Shown piece after piece: positions 32,701 through 44,699 of a stretch of DNA of 64,000 nt. The DNA is from Linnemannia hyalina (Eukaryota; Mortierellomycota; Mortierellomycetes; Mortierellales; Mortierellaceae). The stretch lies in assembly GCA_019671135.1 (NCBI GenBank), contig JAHRHY010000004.1:2604001-2668000 (forward strand), in the 5' to 3' direction. A program made the position numbers and the translations under genes. The notes beneath the pieces were generated by a model. The model did no database searches. It was not told the DNA's origin and worked only from the letters and a program-made list of their open reading frames with translations. Within the stretch, counting starts at the first letter, position 1. Every line of letters begins with the position of its first letter.

Positions 32701-33165
32701 CATCGAAACCGTCTTTTTGGACCCAACCACGACCTTCCCAAACTCGAGCCAAGGTGAAGGCTCAAAGGGCGCTAGTATCAAGGTAGGGAGGGCCGCAGTG
32801 TTGGCATCATGGTCCAGCGACGACAACGGCCGAGTTCCTAGTACCGTTGGGGTGGTTGTGATGTTGCTGGTGGTGGTGGCAGTTGTCGCGTTTGTTGTAG
32901 CTCCGCCATTGCTATTGTTATGAATGTTCTCTGTGGTGGATTGGCGTCGTAGGTGGACTTTAGCGTTGGGATTGAGTTCAGTGTGAGAAGGTTTTCGTTT
33001 AATGGAAGAGGGTAGGCCGAGTAGTGATGGAGCCTTGAAGACGTTCTCGTTGTTCGTCCCTGTGGGTATATTATGTCCTTCTCGTCTCTGTTGTTGTTGT
33101 TGTTGTTGTGATTGTTGTTGATGTAGAGGTGCGTTGGGTGGACGCATGGTGCCCCTCGAAGCCAT
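26729..33165 (-). CDS. ASPM: ASPM / abnormal spindle-like protein: ASH, CH, IQ repeats
   Basis: Nine exons on the minus strand: 33165-32428, 32305-31682, 31583-31401, 31295-31062, 30961-30674, 30578-30369, 30266-30098, 30011-27390, 27288-26729. Every junction is GT-AG and in phase; total 1875 aa. The N-terminus has a poly-Gln tract and an ASH-type immunoglobulin-like domain (PWLEFGKVVVGSKKT, LTITWTPLVAGSVRASA). Next come the calponin-homology pair (LMGEGDIIRHL, DEFDFTVKNLAVDLRDGVRLCRLID, and FADGRGFGALLSYYHP). Exon 8 carries about 31 IQ-like motifs (pattern AAxxIQxxWR, roughly 23-residue period) that bind calmodulin or light chains. An armadillo-like C-terminus ends the protein. ASPM proteins focus spindle poles and control spindle orientation. 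The order ASH-CH-IQ-ARM is complete. Confidence 0.93.
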
Positions 33166-35648
33166 GGCTCGGGAATCCTGATCTTCAGCGGACGACTGAC
33201 GGAGAGAAGAGAGAGTTGCTCTTTAGGAAGTATCTTCCGAGGGGTCCGATGTCGGCGACGTAGAGAGTAGGTTGGTGAGTGGAGGAGCGAGAGGAGGGAG
33301 GTAAAGATAGTGGCGTCTGTCTTTGTTCGTGTTTTGTCCGCTCCTGTTGCAATGAAATGAAAGGCCAATTTAGCTCATGCGATAAAATATGCTTCCAAGC
33401 ATCACCTACGCTCAAAAAAACCCTACGCGCCCTGTCTAGCCTTCCCTTGCTCTGGGTTCCGCTTCTTTCTTTGGGACCCACAACTTGCATGAAGAATAAA
33501 GAACGCTCCTCGGAAACCACCCTCACAACCTGCATTCCTACGATCCTCGAACACACCTAGGCCCTCACCTCCACTGAACCACCTTCTCACCACAGACTGC
33601 CCTTTATCCCTTCTATCAATTAACATCCCTCTTGCACTTCGATCACGGCTTCTCTACATACCTCCTTCCTTTCTCCAATTCTTCTTCCACCTCGATCAAT
33701 GCTCTTTTTTAGCATAACCACCCTTTCCGGGAGCACAAAAAGTTCTCAATTTGTGGAACAAGGCACAAAAAGATGCTAATATCTCACACACTCGCCTTCG
33801 CCCTTTATGCTGACCAAAGCCATGTGGGCGATCGATAGATCAAGTCCACCTCCTTCCCTCTGCTTCCTTTCCCTCCTCCCTCCCCACATTATTTGTGGTA
33901 TTCATGCAAAAATTCCGAAGCAAAAGGCATGTTTGTTCTTCTGTTTATTATTGAAAGAACTGCTACGACACATAATGACTTGAGACATCGAAGGGGAAAA
34001 CGTAAAAGGGGAGGCTCCTTGAAGGCATGGAGGGATGGGAAGATGGAGAGAGAGAGCGAGAGAATGGCTGGCAACAATAGACAACAGTAACAGTTTGGGG
34101 TATTTGCAGAAGGCAACACAAGGAAGCGAAGAAAAGGGGTACAGGCGGAAACCAGAACCCTCCTGGAGATAGAAGAGAGAAGTAATGGGGAAAATGGGGG
34201 GGAGACTCGGGGAAGGGAGAGTAGGCTCTGCCGTTTGACATCCATCATGGATGGTGGTGGTTGCTGATGAATCTTCCTTCTCTCTCATTCTTCTCTCTTT
34301 CGGGACTCGTTCTCGGTCAATTCAATGCGCCCATAGTTGGTTGGTTGCAACTCCAAACTAGGACCACGTCCTTGGAGCAGTAGCATAATTCTTCCCCCTC
34401 TCCCTCCCTCTCGTCTCGTCTCGAGGATAGGGAACGTTTTATGTGTCGAGGTCGCATTAAGAAGCCAGGTTAGACTAGATCCCTCCGGACAGTGCAAGGC
34501 ATGTCCAGTTCAACACGGGAGTAAGAGAAGAAGATAAGAGAGGATCCTGTTCAGTTAGACCTCTAACCCCCTATATCCTTCATTACGAAGTTTGCATGAA
34601 ACAAGCGAGGAAACAAGTTTAAAAAAAAGAGATAGACGTTCATTGACAAGGGTCACCCGGGGATCTCGAGAAAAGAGAATCTATAGAACAGGGGACCCTT
34701 GACCAATTTCCGTGGGCCCTTTATTAGAGACGAGGAGATGAAAAAAGAAAGTTCGCATAAAGGGCAAGTCAGGCCGACAATTCGACAAACAGATCAGAGA
34801 GATAGAGACGGGGACAAAGAGAGCATGGGCACACAGACTGACAGGCATGGCAGGTGTGAGGGGAAAGAAAAGAAAAAGGGAAGATGGAAGGATAGACGAG
34901 GGACGATGGGAAAGACGGCAGGGGAGGCGAATTGGAAATTGAGGCGTACATTTCGCTCGCTCTTTTTCCGTCGTTGCGCCATGCCATGCCGCGCCATTCC
35001 ATTCCTTGGAAAAGAAAACAGAACGTTACTGGTTCGTTTCGTTTCGTCGCGTTGTTGTGTTGCGTGCGTTTCGTGCGTTTGAATGGAAACAATGCAAATA
35101 ATGCTGGCCCCCCACGACATTTGTTTGAGTCCATTCTGCGACAATGCCCCTCCACGAGCCACGATTTGCGATTCTGCAGGAAAGCCATATTTTTTTTTTA
35201 TGCATATCAAGCAATGGCCTCGAGACAAAAAGGGGATGAATCGCTCTGTTCATCCATTCCTCCCTCTCATCGAGGTCTATTCATGGCGCGGTTCCTTCTC
35301 TCTGTGTGTTCTATGATCTGCCTGTGTGCTTATCCAAAAAGGACCCGAACTAAAAACGACGTTCGTTCCTCCTTCTTCCTTCCTTGAGATGCGTTTTGAT
35401 CATGCGTCCCTCCTTCCTGCCTTAGAGAGAAGGCGAAAAAAGAGACATCAAAAGGGGAGAGCGACTGATGAGAAAAGGAGAGATGCTGTTTGTTCCACTG
35501 ATACCTCAACACAGAGTCAGACACAATAGGTAGGACATTAAAAAAACACGGAGCCATGGATTGACCCGACACGATTACATACAACAACAGGGAAAAAAAG
35601 GTGCGAATGACAAAACGAGCAGGAAGACCAAAAAAAAGGAGAAGGGAA

Positions 35649-35672
35649 AACAACAACAACAACAACAACAAT
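35649..35672. repeat. AAC trinucleotide microsatellite
   Basis: About eight AAC units in a purine-rich context. A similar array lies at 39204-39230. Confidence 0.7.
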
Positions 35673-38507
35673 GATCAAGCAAGAGGGCATATAAAAAAAA
35701 AAGGGAAGGAAGGGACGGAAATGAGCAAGGTAGACTCGATCGCATATCGCAAAAGTGAAGGGACGACAAAAAGAAAAAGGAGGGAGTGAAGGAAGGGTTG
35801 AAGTCGACAGTGAGTCGGAGAAACACAACATTCCTGACCATGCTGGACTCTATTGCTTGGCCTTTTGTTTATTTTGGCTCGATTGGACCCAGGCACAGAG
35901 CTACTGGACACACATGGATCACAGATAAAAAAAGAATGCAGTGTCGGACTATTAGGACTTCACTCATTCATGCCAACTGAAGATCAATAAAAAAAACGGA
36001 CGAACGGTGTAGTTGTTGTTACTGAGTGAATGATGGCGATGACGAAGGAAGGAGGACTAACGACGACTATGCTGTACTACACCGAGTGGCGCACGCAGGC
36101 ACACACAATCAGACGGAGAATATGAAAGACAGGAGAGAAGAGAAGAAAAGAGAAGACTAGATCCGACCCTTGGAGAGTCAGGTAGAAAAAGGATGATCTT
36201 TCTATGACTTCGCACTTGCAAGAAAAACTAATAGAAGAAAAAAAAGGGGTGACCATTCAATTAATCTTGGGTCCTTCTTTCTTTTTGCCATTGGCTTAGT
36301 GCGGTGTGGGGCAGGATATGTCGTTCATGTTGTACTCGTATAGTTGGTATCCTTGGTGGTGGTTTGTGTTCGTTCGTTCGTGGATGCGGTGTTGTCGTTG
36401 AACGAGTTGGAGGTAGATCAGTCAATCGTCCAACCTGCATGCCTCCCATATTACACCCCTTTCTTTTTTTGCCATCATCATCGCGTTTTTCTCATTTTAC
36501 TTTTTTTTCCCTTTGAGCTGCTCTACCTAATCTCTATCGTCAGTCAGGATCGGGTGGAAAAAGAGCGGCTTTTGCCATGCCATTTCAATAAAAAAAAATA
36601 AAAAAAAGAGAGATGGAGAGAAACGACACCAAAAAAAGGGGCGGGTGACATTCATCCTCTCCAATGCTCCAATGCCAGAGCAGATCAGAGACAGTGTGTG
36701 CGAGTGTGTGTGTGTGAATGAAAGAGCGCGTCCATGCGTTTCTATTCCGACGTTATCTATCAAGAAGAGCATTAAGTACTCAATTGAAGGCCCTAGCTCT
36801 CATGCCTATTTCACCTTCGACTGCGAGTGGTTCAGTTCTATTGAAGCGTGGTTGTAATATCCTCAACTATTTCATCCTACAATGCAACTCGTGCTTTCCT
36901 CTCTCATTGTCTGTTATCTCTTCCTCCTCGTCGTCCTATGGACTTCTGTGTCAGGATCCGTTTTTTCCGCCCTCCTCCCCTCCTCTCCCCTCCTTTTGTG
37001 TCTTCTTCCTTGGCCATATTTTGTCTTTCCTACCTGTTCATTTCCGTCCTGTTTCAACAACAGTAGCAGTGTCATATTCTTACACTAACAGGCAATTAAT
37101 GGGTCAATTAGCTCTTCCCTTCTCTGCTTCCCATGCCTTCTTTTCTTCCCATATTCTGCGACGCTGCCTCTTTGAAGGGAAGGTGGGAAAATGAAGGCAA
37201 AGAGGGAAATGGGAGGGAAATGGGAGGGAAAAGGATGATGAAGGCAAGGGTGGAAGCAAGCCAACAATTGGGAAACAATTGGGGCCAAAAAGTTATTTTT
37301 CCCGCCCGTGCCTCTTTTTGGTTTTCTTCTTTTTCGCCGATGCCTGTGCTTTTTTTTTGTGTGTCCCCGTGTGCAATGTTTTGATTCACTTTGTCCGACG
37401 CTTGTCCTCTGTGTTTTGCCCGCCCTCTTTCTTGTGCCTGTTCTCGTCGTCTTCGTGTTTTCTATTGCTGTTTTGTCTAATATCTTGTAGTTGAACCTTG
37501 TGCACCTCTTCCCCTGCCTACCAAACAATAAAAGTGTAAGCACGAGTGACTCAACAAAGAAGACTGCAAAATATTTCTCCTATTTCTTTTCTTATTCATT
37601 CACTTTCTCTTTATTTTTTCCCTATGATCTTCTCTACTGCGTCTTCTTTCCTTATGAGTCTGAGTAAGAGATGGGGTGAAAAGTAGAAGTATGAGAACGA
37701 GAACGAGAACGAGAAAAGGAACGGAGAGAGGATGGGCCGAGGCAAATAATTCTTTCTGTCTGTCGGAGAGGGTGGTGTTCATTTCATGCAAACGATAAAA
37801 AGTTTATGTGAGTGCGTGTGTCTGTCCATGTCAGTCAGTCCCCCGTGTTTTTATCATCACGAACACATACTCACACACATCAGCACCACCCCTTTGGTTT
37901 GTCTCTTGACACCAACCTGTATGGTCGTTGGAATGAAGCGTATTCTACGAAGGCAATGAATGAATGGATTGATATGAACAAAGCCCGCGGATACTCTTCA
38001 CAGGTGGTTGGACTATTCTTTCTCTCTCTTTTTTTTTCTAGGTTCCCATCTGGACCAACTTTGCTCTCTCTCTTTTTTTTTCTCTTCCCTTCTGCTCACC
38101 TCTCTTCCCTTCTGCTCACCTCTCTGCTCTCCGCCTCCTTGAAGTTGTTACTCCTGACGATGCTGTCATCCTTTTTTTTTTCTTCTTCTGTCCACCTTTC
38201 AAGCCGATGCTTGGCATTCAATACCCATCAGCAGTTCAAAGGGCGAAGGGAGAGAGAGCGTGGGGAATGAACTGAGTGAGAAGCGAGAAAAAGCAATAGA
38301 TGGACAGCGAGACAGACAGATATGTAAGAAATGATGTCCAACAGAGCTGCACGTAATATGAGTAGATGAAAAATGTAGTTGTCTGTCTACACACTAGCAG
38401 ACCCAGAGAGAAGAGAGAGAGCAAAGGTAAATGGGTACCATATCGCAAAGTGGACAAGTAGACGCATATACATGTCCATGTACTCGTTGGCATGTACATG
38501 CGTGCAC

Positions 38508-38542
38508 ATATCCATATCCATATCCACATCCACATCCACATC
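38508..38542. repeat. Hexanucleotide array TATCCA / CATCCA
   Basis: Consecutive ATATCC-type units pass into ACATCC-type units, so the array mixes two related hexamers. No coding role. Confidence 0.7.
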
Positions 38543-39465
38543 GATACACCCGTCTGACCTGACCACCATCTCTATCCTGCTCATCCACATTGCTCACGCT
38601 CACTTGTTTCTACATAGTTGATGAAAAATGCACATTGACCAAGGGTGAGGTACAGTACGAGGAGGATGAGGTACAGGGGTAACTTACAACATATCTCATA
38701 CGACTACTTGAGACGAGATAATAGAACTAGAATAAATTAATTTAAAAATGAACACACGTACCACATTAAAACGTGAGTGAGCACCCACATCCATTCTTTC
38801 ATTCATTCATTCACTACCCCATTCTCTACAATTTCTGTTCGAGAACAACCCTATTCCATTCAACCCAACCACAAGTAGTAGAGACCGAGGAATTATGGGT
38901 GAGGAATAGAGTTGGAGAAAGAGGAAAAGAGAGAGAGAGAGAGAGTGGTCAGTCATTAGTATCATCGTTCATGATTCAGTTCATGCTATTGCTCCACATT
39001 ACAACAACTAAGAGGAACAACCCCTTTCATTCCAGTTGGCATCATCGTTGCTATTCTTCAAGTCGTTGTCAGGTAAGAGAGTTGTTTGTCTCTTTGTCTT
39101 GTCTATGTTCGTGTGTGAGAGAGGAGTGAAAGTGGGAGTTGAGAGTGTCAGTGTGCCCCCCTCACCCCTTTTCTTGTTCTGTTGCTGTTTATTACTCAAC
39201 TGTCAACAACAACAACAACAACAACAACAACTAAAAGTGCCAAGGTGGCATAGCGCAACTGAATAGCTCTTCGCTCCATTTCAATTCAATTGAATGAATG
39301 CAATACGAATTATCCAATTTCCACCTGTTAGTCGATAGACCATGAACCTGATGCCTGACAATACTTTTTTTTTTTCATCGCCCTTTTCTTTTCGTTTTCA
39401 CTGGCAAAATAAAGGGGCCTGTTGCCAGGTCCATTTCTCTCTTACTTTGAGACAAGACAAAGTGG

Positions 39466-39711
39466 TATAAATACCAGTGCCTTCGCCTCTTTATTTTCTT
39501 TTTTTTTTCACTCACTCACCCACTCATCCTACACTCAACGGACCTCCATTCCTCCACACCTCCATACCTCTGCTGGTCATATTCCTATCATCGACAGCTC
39601 TTAACAAACCACCTCACTCTTCCATACCACAGACCACATTTTCGGTCGTTACTGTCCTTCTCTCTTCTTACTTGCACCAATATCGAGGGCACATCTCTTC
39701 TCTTATAAATA
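39466..39711 (+). promoter_or_regulatory. Two TATA boxes upstream of the 39812 gene
   Basis: TATAAATA occurs at 39466-39473 and again at 39704-39711. The second is about 100 bp before the ATG, the first about 340 bp before it. The DNA between and after them is CT-rich, like other leaders here. Two start sites are possible. Confidence 0.5.
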
Positions 39712-39811
39712 GCTATCACCTCTACTTCTTTCTCTCTCCACATCAACTCTTTCTTTCTCCCTTCTTCTACCCTCTTCCCTCCACCCTTACCCTTCCACAA
39801 CTACAAACACA

Positions 39812-40471
39812 ATGGAGTACTCAAAAATGCCCAATATCCAGACTGCCCTCCCTCACTTCCGCGACTCCTTCCCCTCCCCATCCTACGTTACTCCTTCCCA
39901 GAAAACATACATCGCTCCCCTCTCTGCCTCCTCCCTTCAACAATACAACTCTTCCAACAACAAGCGCAAAGCCATCCACCAAGAAGATGATGATGAAGAT
40001 GACTTCTACCACGAACGGGACTCGAACAAGCGCATGATGATGATGTTGTCCCACCACAGGGGATCCTTCTCTTCGACCCGTCAACGCCAAGAATCCGGCT
40101 GCTCTGTTTCTTCGACGAGCTCGTCTTGGTCTTCTTCTTCTTCGTTTTCCAACATCTCGACTGCTTCCGTCTCCAAGAGTCCTAGCCTTTCCAGCTCGCC
40201 TAGTTTGTCCCCTGTCGAGATGGATGAGTCCTCTGGACTGCCAGAGTTCAACCCCCTTTGGCACTTGTGCGATGCGATCGCCCTGATCTCTGAGCCCACT
40301 CCTTCCTCTACACCAGCAAAGAAGACAACCGTTGCTGCCAAGAGCCCCAAGTCAGAGGACAACAGCCCATACGGACTCAAGATTGTGTTTGTCGCACCCA
40401 ATTGGTTGGCAGAACACATGGCCAAATCCAAGAAGGCTGCAGCCATGAAGAAGCTCCACTCCCTTGCTTAA
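39812..40471 (+). CDS. Ser-rich protein of unknown function (219 aa)
   Basis: Single-exon frame after a clear TATA box and pyrimidine leader. The protein starts MEYSKMPNIQ. It has an acidic patch (EDDDEDDFY, about residues 58-66), a Met run, and a long Ser-rich stretch (about 85-145). The C-terminus reads YGLKIVFVAPNWLAEHMAK followed by a Lys/Ala helix. I recognise no family. The ordered-looking C-terminal 35 residues and the well-placed promoter are the best evidence that it is real. It could be a small nuclear or stress-regulated protein, but nothing in the sequence shows this. An AATAAA lies at 40734. Confidence 0.65.
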   Translation: MEYSKMPNIQTALPHFRDSFPSPSYVTPSQKTYIAPLSASSLQQYNSSNNKRKAIHQEDDDEDDFYHERDSNKRMMMMLSHHRGSFSSTRQRQESGCSVSSTSSSWSSSSSFSNISTASVSKSPSLSSSPSLSPVEMDESSGLPEFNPLWHLCDAIALISEPTPSSTPAKKTTVAAKSPKSEDNSPYGLKIVFVAPNWLAEHMAKSKKAAAMKKLHSLA

Positions 40472-43400
40472 GTGGCTTCCTTTCATCCCTTGTTTCCTTT
40501 TTTTCTTCCGATTGTAACTTGCCGTTATACTTCTCTGTACATACTTTTTCTCGCTCAACCATTTGTATTATCAAAAAGTGCTTTGCATACCACTTGCGCT
40601 CTCTCTCACCGTACCATATCCTCTTCCAAAGTCATTTTTGCATATCTCTCATCCACACACAACACTTCTGTACTTTGCCCTTTTGCGCGTGAACACCCCA
40701 CTCCGCGCACGAGGAAAACAACAAAAAAGACTCAATAAACAAAAATGAAAAATATTGACCATAAAGTTCCTTTTGCTTACTATGCATGTTTGTCTCTTGT
40801 TACATAAGAACAAAATATCGAGAAAATGGCTTTGTTTATTGTTATGATGATGTTATGAGATTGAGGGTTGTATGTTGGTGCAACACATGCTTTGGTTCAA
40901 AACAAAAGCACAAAGAGGACAAGAGTAGAAATGCAATGAACCACAAAAGGAAGCAGAGGAAGGTCCGAGTGGTAAAGAAATGGCGCATAATACATGAACT
41001 CCGAGTGGACTGGTGAGGACTGGTTTACTTTGCTAAGGTAAAGTGGGTATAGTGCGCAAGGTATCGTATATTCCTTTCTATCCTGACACAACAAACAAAC
41101 AAACAGCGCACCAAACAACAAACAACAGGTAGACAGGCAGATGGAGAAGAGTAGAAAGGACGGAGAACAAAAAAAACCAGGTCAGCCAGCTATAGCCCTT
41201 TTGTCTGTCTTTCCCCCCTTCCTCAGACTGTTTTAGGACGTGGAGTGTTGTACTCTCTCCCCCAGTCCACCTCCTTTCGAACTGTTTTGAAGATATCCCC
41301 TATCGTACGACTCTCTCTCTCTTCAAAGGAGGTTGAACAGCTAAAGGGGAGAGAGAGAGGGAAGAAAGAGGGCGGAACAAGAAGATGAAGGAGAGCCATG
41401 ACAAAAGAGAAATGTGGAAGAGGTGGACAGGGGGTACTCTGATCGGTCAGGGCAAAGAGGATGCTGTTTGCAGTTCTCAGTCCACCACACCTACACCACC
41501 CCTCGAACACCCGCTCTCTGTTCTACGCCATCCATGGTCGACATGCTATCTATCTAACAATATGGGAAAGAAGGAAGGGAGGACCCATCATCCTCCTTTA
41601 CTTTTTTTTGCCCCCCTGTGTATGTAATGTAGCGACAGACAGCAATGCACGAACATTCCTGAGTCTGTCAGTTGATCCATATTTTATTTTATTTTGCAGG
41701 AGAGGGGTAGGCCGGAGAAAGAGAGGGGCACAGATAAACGAGTGAAGACAAAGAGCCTTGTAATATTTTGTTCTCCCACCCTGCACCATCTATTCACCTT
41801 GTTATCTCTACTTTTTTTTCTCTTTGGCCCCTTTTCTTTTGTTTGTGTTTGTTGAACCCATGCAACACACCTTGCGTGTGTGAATAGATTGGACGGGTTT
41901 CAACTCCCTCCCTCTTTCGTCTTGGAAGAAGGAAAAAAGGAAGCCAAGAGAGAGAGAGAGTGAGAAAGGTGAACAGACCAATGGCGGGTTGGGAACGCGC
42001 ACTGATCCCTTTCTTCTCTTTGCGTTCCTCTTTCGGAAGGTGGGATCGATGATAAAGCCCACATGTAAGGAAGAAAGTATGGATGGACATGGATGGGACG
42101 AAAGGGAAGTGATCAATAGAGAGAACCCGCATGAGCGACTCGACCTTTTTGATATAACAGAGTCCATACCTTTCTTTCTTTTTTTTTTTTTTTTTTTTGG
42201 CCAGTATCGAGTTCCTCTGTTCATTCCTATGAAAATAAAGCACGCGCCCATTGGTGAACAAAAAGGAAAAAAGACAGGTTGGCCGGAGCAAAAGAATCTT
42301 AGATAAATGAAGCGTGTGCACGCATGTTTTCATCCACGGATCAAACCAGGGACAAAAGTGCCAAGGAAAATGAGAAAATCATAGTTTGTTGTTGTTCACC
42401 ATCCATGCGGACACCAATGCTTTGTCCAAGGACCCAGATGACCTTGACCACCTTCCCTATTCCTCTTAGCCTTATTCCTTTATGGATGATCATTGCTTTG
42501 CCATACGCTGCCCAATGCTACTACTGCTGCCATTGTTATCTGCTTATCTCTTTATTACTCTACTAGAGAAAGCCCTTTGTATGCCAAGCACAATGCAGCT
42601 CGCATTGGTATGTGTGGTAGGAGAGGTGGAGCGAGCAAACGTGTCGCCTATATTTTCCACATCATCTGAGAGTCTCCTCGCTTTTTTCATTTTTCCTCTT
42701 CCCCCCTTCACTCACAACCCCTCTTACACCTCTTGACCTCCCTCTCCTCGACCCCTCATCCCACATTTGACCTGACCAAGGCAGCAATAGTTTTCTTCAC
42801 CTTGTCCATGGCCCAAAAAAAAAAGAGCACGCATTTCATTTGTTTTCTTGCCTCAGCAGAAAAAAGCATGCTTGCTCCACATGGCACATGAACAATGGAT
42901 CGTCATAATTTTGCCATCCAGGGGAGAGAACAAGAGAGACTACACAACTAGCATGGATGGACAATACGAGAGCGAGGCATGTTGGAGGGACGAGGGGGGC
43001 ACGATAGACAAAGCACCTAGACCCAACCCAGTTGGTTAGCCTGTCGCATGGCAAAGACATACCCTCTCCCCTGTCTTCGGAGGATGCCCGCTTTTTCAAC
43101 TGTCTATCTCCTGAATGTGGTTTGTCAAGGTTTGCCCTTTCTTTGCATGATTTTTTTTTTCATTTCCGTGTCTGTTTGGATGGATGGTGTCTCCTCTCTC
43201 TCCCCTTGATTTTTTTTGTCTTTAATATTAGGAGCATGTACCCGGCTTACGAACTCACAGGCTGGAGGAGGGATGGAGAAAGGCTAGCTTAGTGAATGAA
43301 AAGAGATGAACAAGCCTAACTTCAAGACCAAAACCAAGACCAAGCCCAAGTCTAGCCCACATTTATTTTCAGGTTCCTTCTTGCCTTTGCTTCACTTTTT

Positions 43401-44690
43401 TTATGGCCTTTTTCATGCATGCCTTCTAGACATGCGATATACGACGAAGGGGAGGGACACCGAGAAATCGAAAGAAAAGTGCAATGAAATTTGACTCACA
43501 CAGGGGTCGCCAAATTTCACTGACTGATAGCAACCATAAAGAGAGACAAATAATAATAGTAAAAAGACTGTTAACAAATTGAAGATACGAATAATAACGT
43601 TGTGGAATGAAGATGATTCCATTTTATTTTAGTATATTAGCCTTGCCTTTCGTTCCCCACTGCCTTTCTTTTTTTTTTTTTTTTTTTTCTTCCGTCCGTT
43701 GCTCTGACCTTCTCCAGTTCACGTCTGTGGGTTGGTTGACTGGTACTAATGAATAGAAATCCAAAAACAATGAGACGACAAAAAAAACCAACTAAACAAT
43801 AGATACGTATCTGTCACCGTAACTTTGTCTGTGTGACATTGCGTACAAATTGCAATTGAGTTTCCCTGGTAACATGTAAAAAAAACGTATCGGATAATAT
43901 CGATTCTTTGCAGAAATATTGAGAGCATATTCGAACGATCGAAACTAGTACATCTGAGAGCGTGTGGATATGAGTACGTTATGAAGGTTGGGGGGGGGGG
44001 GGGGGGGGACAGAAGCCATGTCGGGAGGCGGTCAGGTGAGCAGATATTAGGTTACAGGGAGAGGGTATGTACAGTACTTTCTGGAGGCGAAAGTGTTTGA
44101 GGTGCGTGCCTGTTATTGGAGGTGTCTGGTGCGCTGATTAATTGTACTTTATTTGTCTTGCTGATGAAACACACGGTGAACAGACGCGTGACAGGAACGC
44201 GAAATGTAATTTAGAAGAGGAACGCGCTGGCCGTTCCTTTTGGTAAGGAGAGAAAAAAAGAGAGGTACACAATCTTATTTTCTTTATATGTACGAGTCTG
44301 TTCTGTGAGGGGTGTACATGTATCATACAACGCGTCGGGTGCATATAACCGGTGTTTCCATTTTGTCAGGCGAGAGGTACAACTTAATATGACTTGAAGA
44401 TACAGCACATATCAAACGTGAGCAGGAAGAAAGGCCTTCCGTTTTTATGTTTCGTGCGGTCGGCTGATTGTCTTTTTGTCACGCCAAGGTGAACAGATTC
44501 TTGCCGAACGAGATAACCTTTTGATGTCCTATGTAGTTGGAGGAGAGGGCATATGAGTTTTCATCTTTGATACGAGACTATGCCAGTCCCGAGACGTTCT
44601 CAGCGTATTACTCAAGCGCGTGTGCACAGAAGGAAAAGCCAGTAGCAGTTTATTAAATAAACGCCTATCTTACTCTATGACTGACGGCCA
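40472..44690. other. 4.2-kb gene-poor region
   Basis: No supported gene. Features are long homopolymers (a T run near 42180-42200, another near 43670-43690, and nineteen G at 43990-44008) and CT/GA-rich runs. Frames listed by length alone are low-complexity and lack protein-like pattern. Confidence 0.5.
43990..44008. repeat. Homopolymer of nineteen G
   Basis: Uninterrupted G run with no coding context; other G runs are at 18801-18816 and near 47505-47515. Confidence 0.85.
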
Positions 44691-44699
44691 CCTGTTTTC

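Larger units (their letters stand above)
33166..39460. other. 6.3-kb gene-poor region rich in purine/pyrimidine tracts
   Basis: I found no exon chain, tRNA or transposon end. The sequence is dominated by GA- or CT-rich runs and short A tracts, which create many accidental Ser/Pro/Phe-rich frames on both strands. It includes ACA repeats near 35650-35670 and a TATCCA/CATCCA hexamer array near 38510-38540. It may hold 5' regulatory DNA of the ASPM-like gene and of the gene at 39812. Confidence 0.5.

Noticed and set aside
36270..39000. Several 60-150 residue Ser/Phe/Leu-rich frames
   Set aside because: All sit in GA/CT-rich intergenic DNA, lack promoters or splice partners and look like composition artefacts.
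39477..40037. 186-residue frame overlapping the 39812 gene
   Set aside because: Different frame over the leader and gene start; Ser/Pro/Leu-rich from CT tracts, ends in the middle of the better-supported gene.
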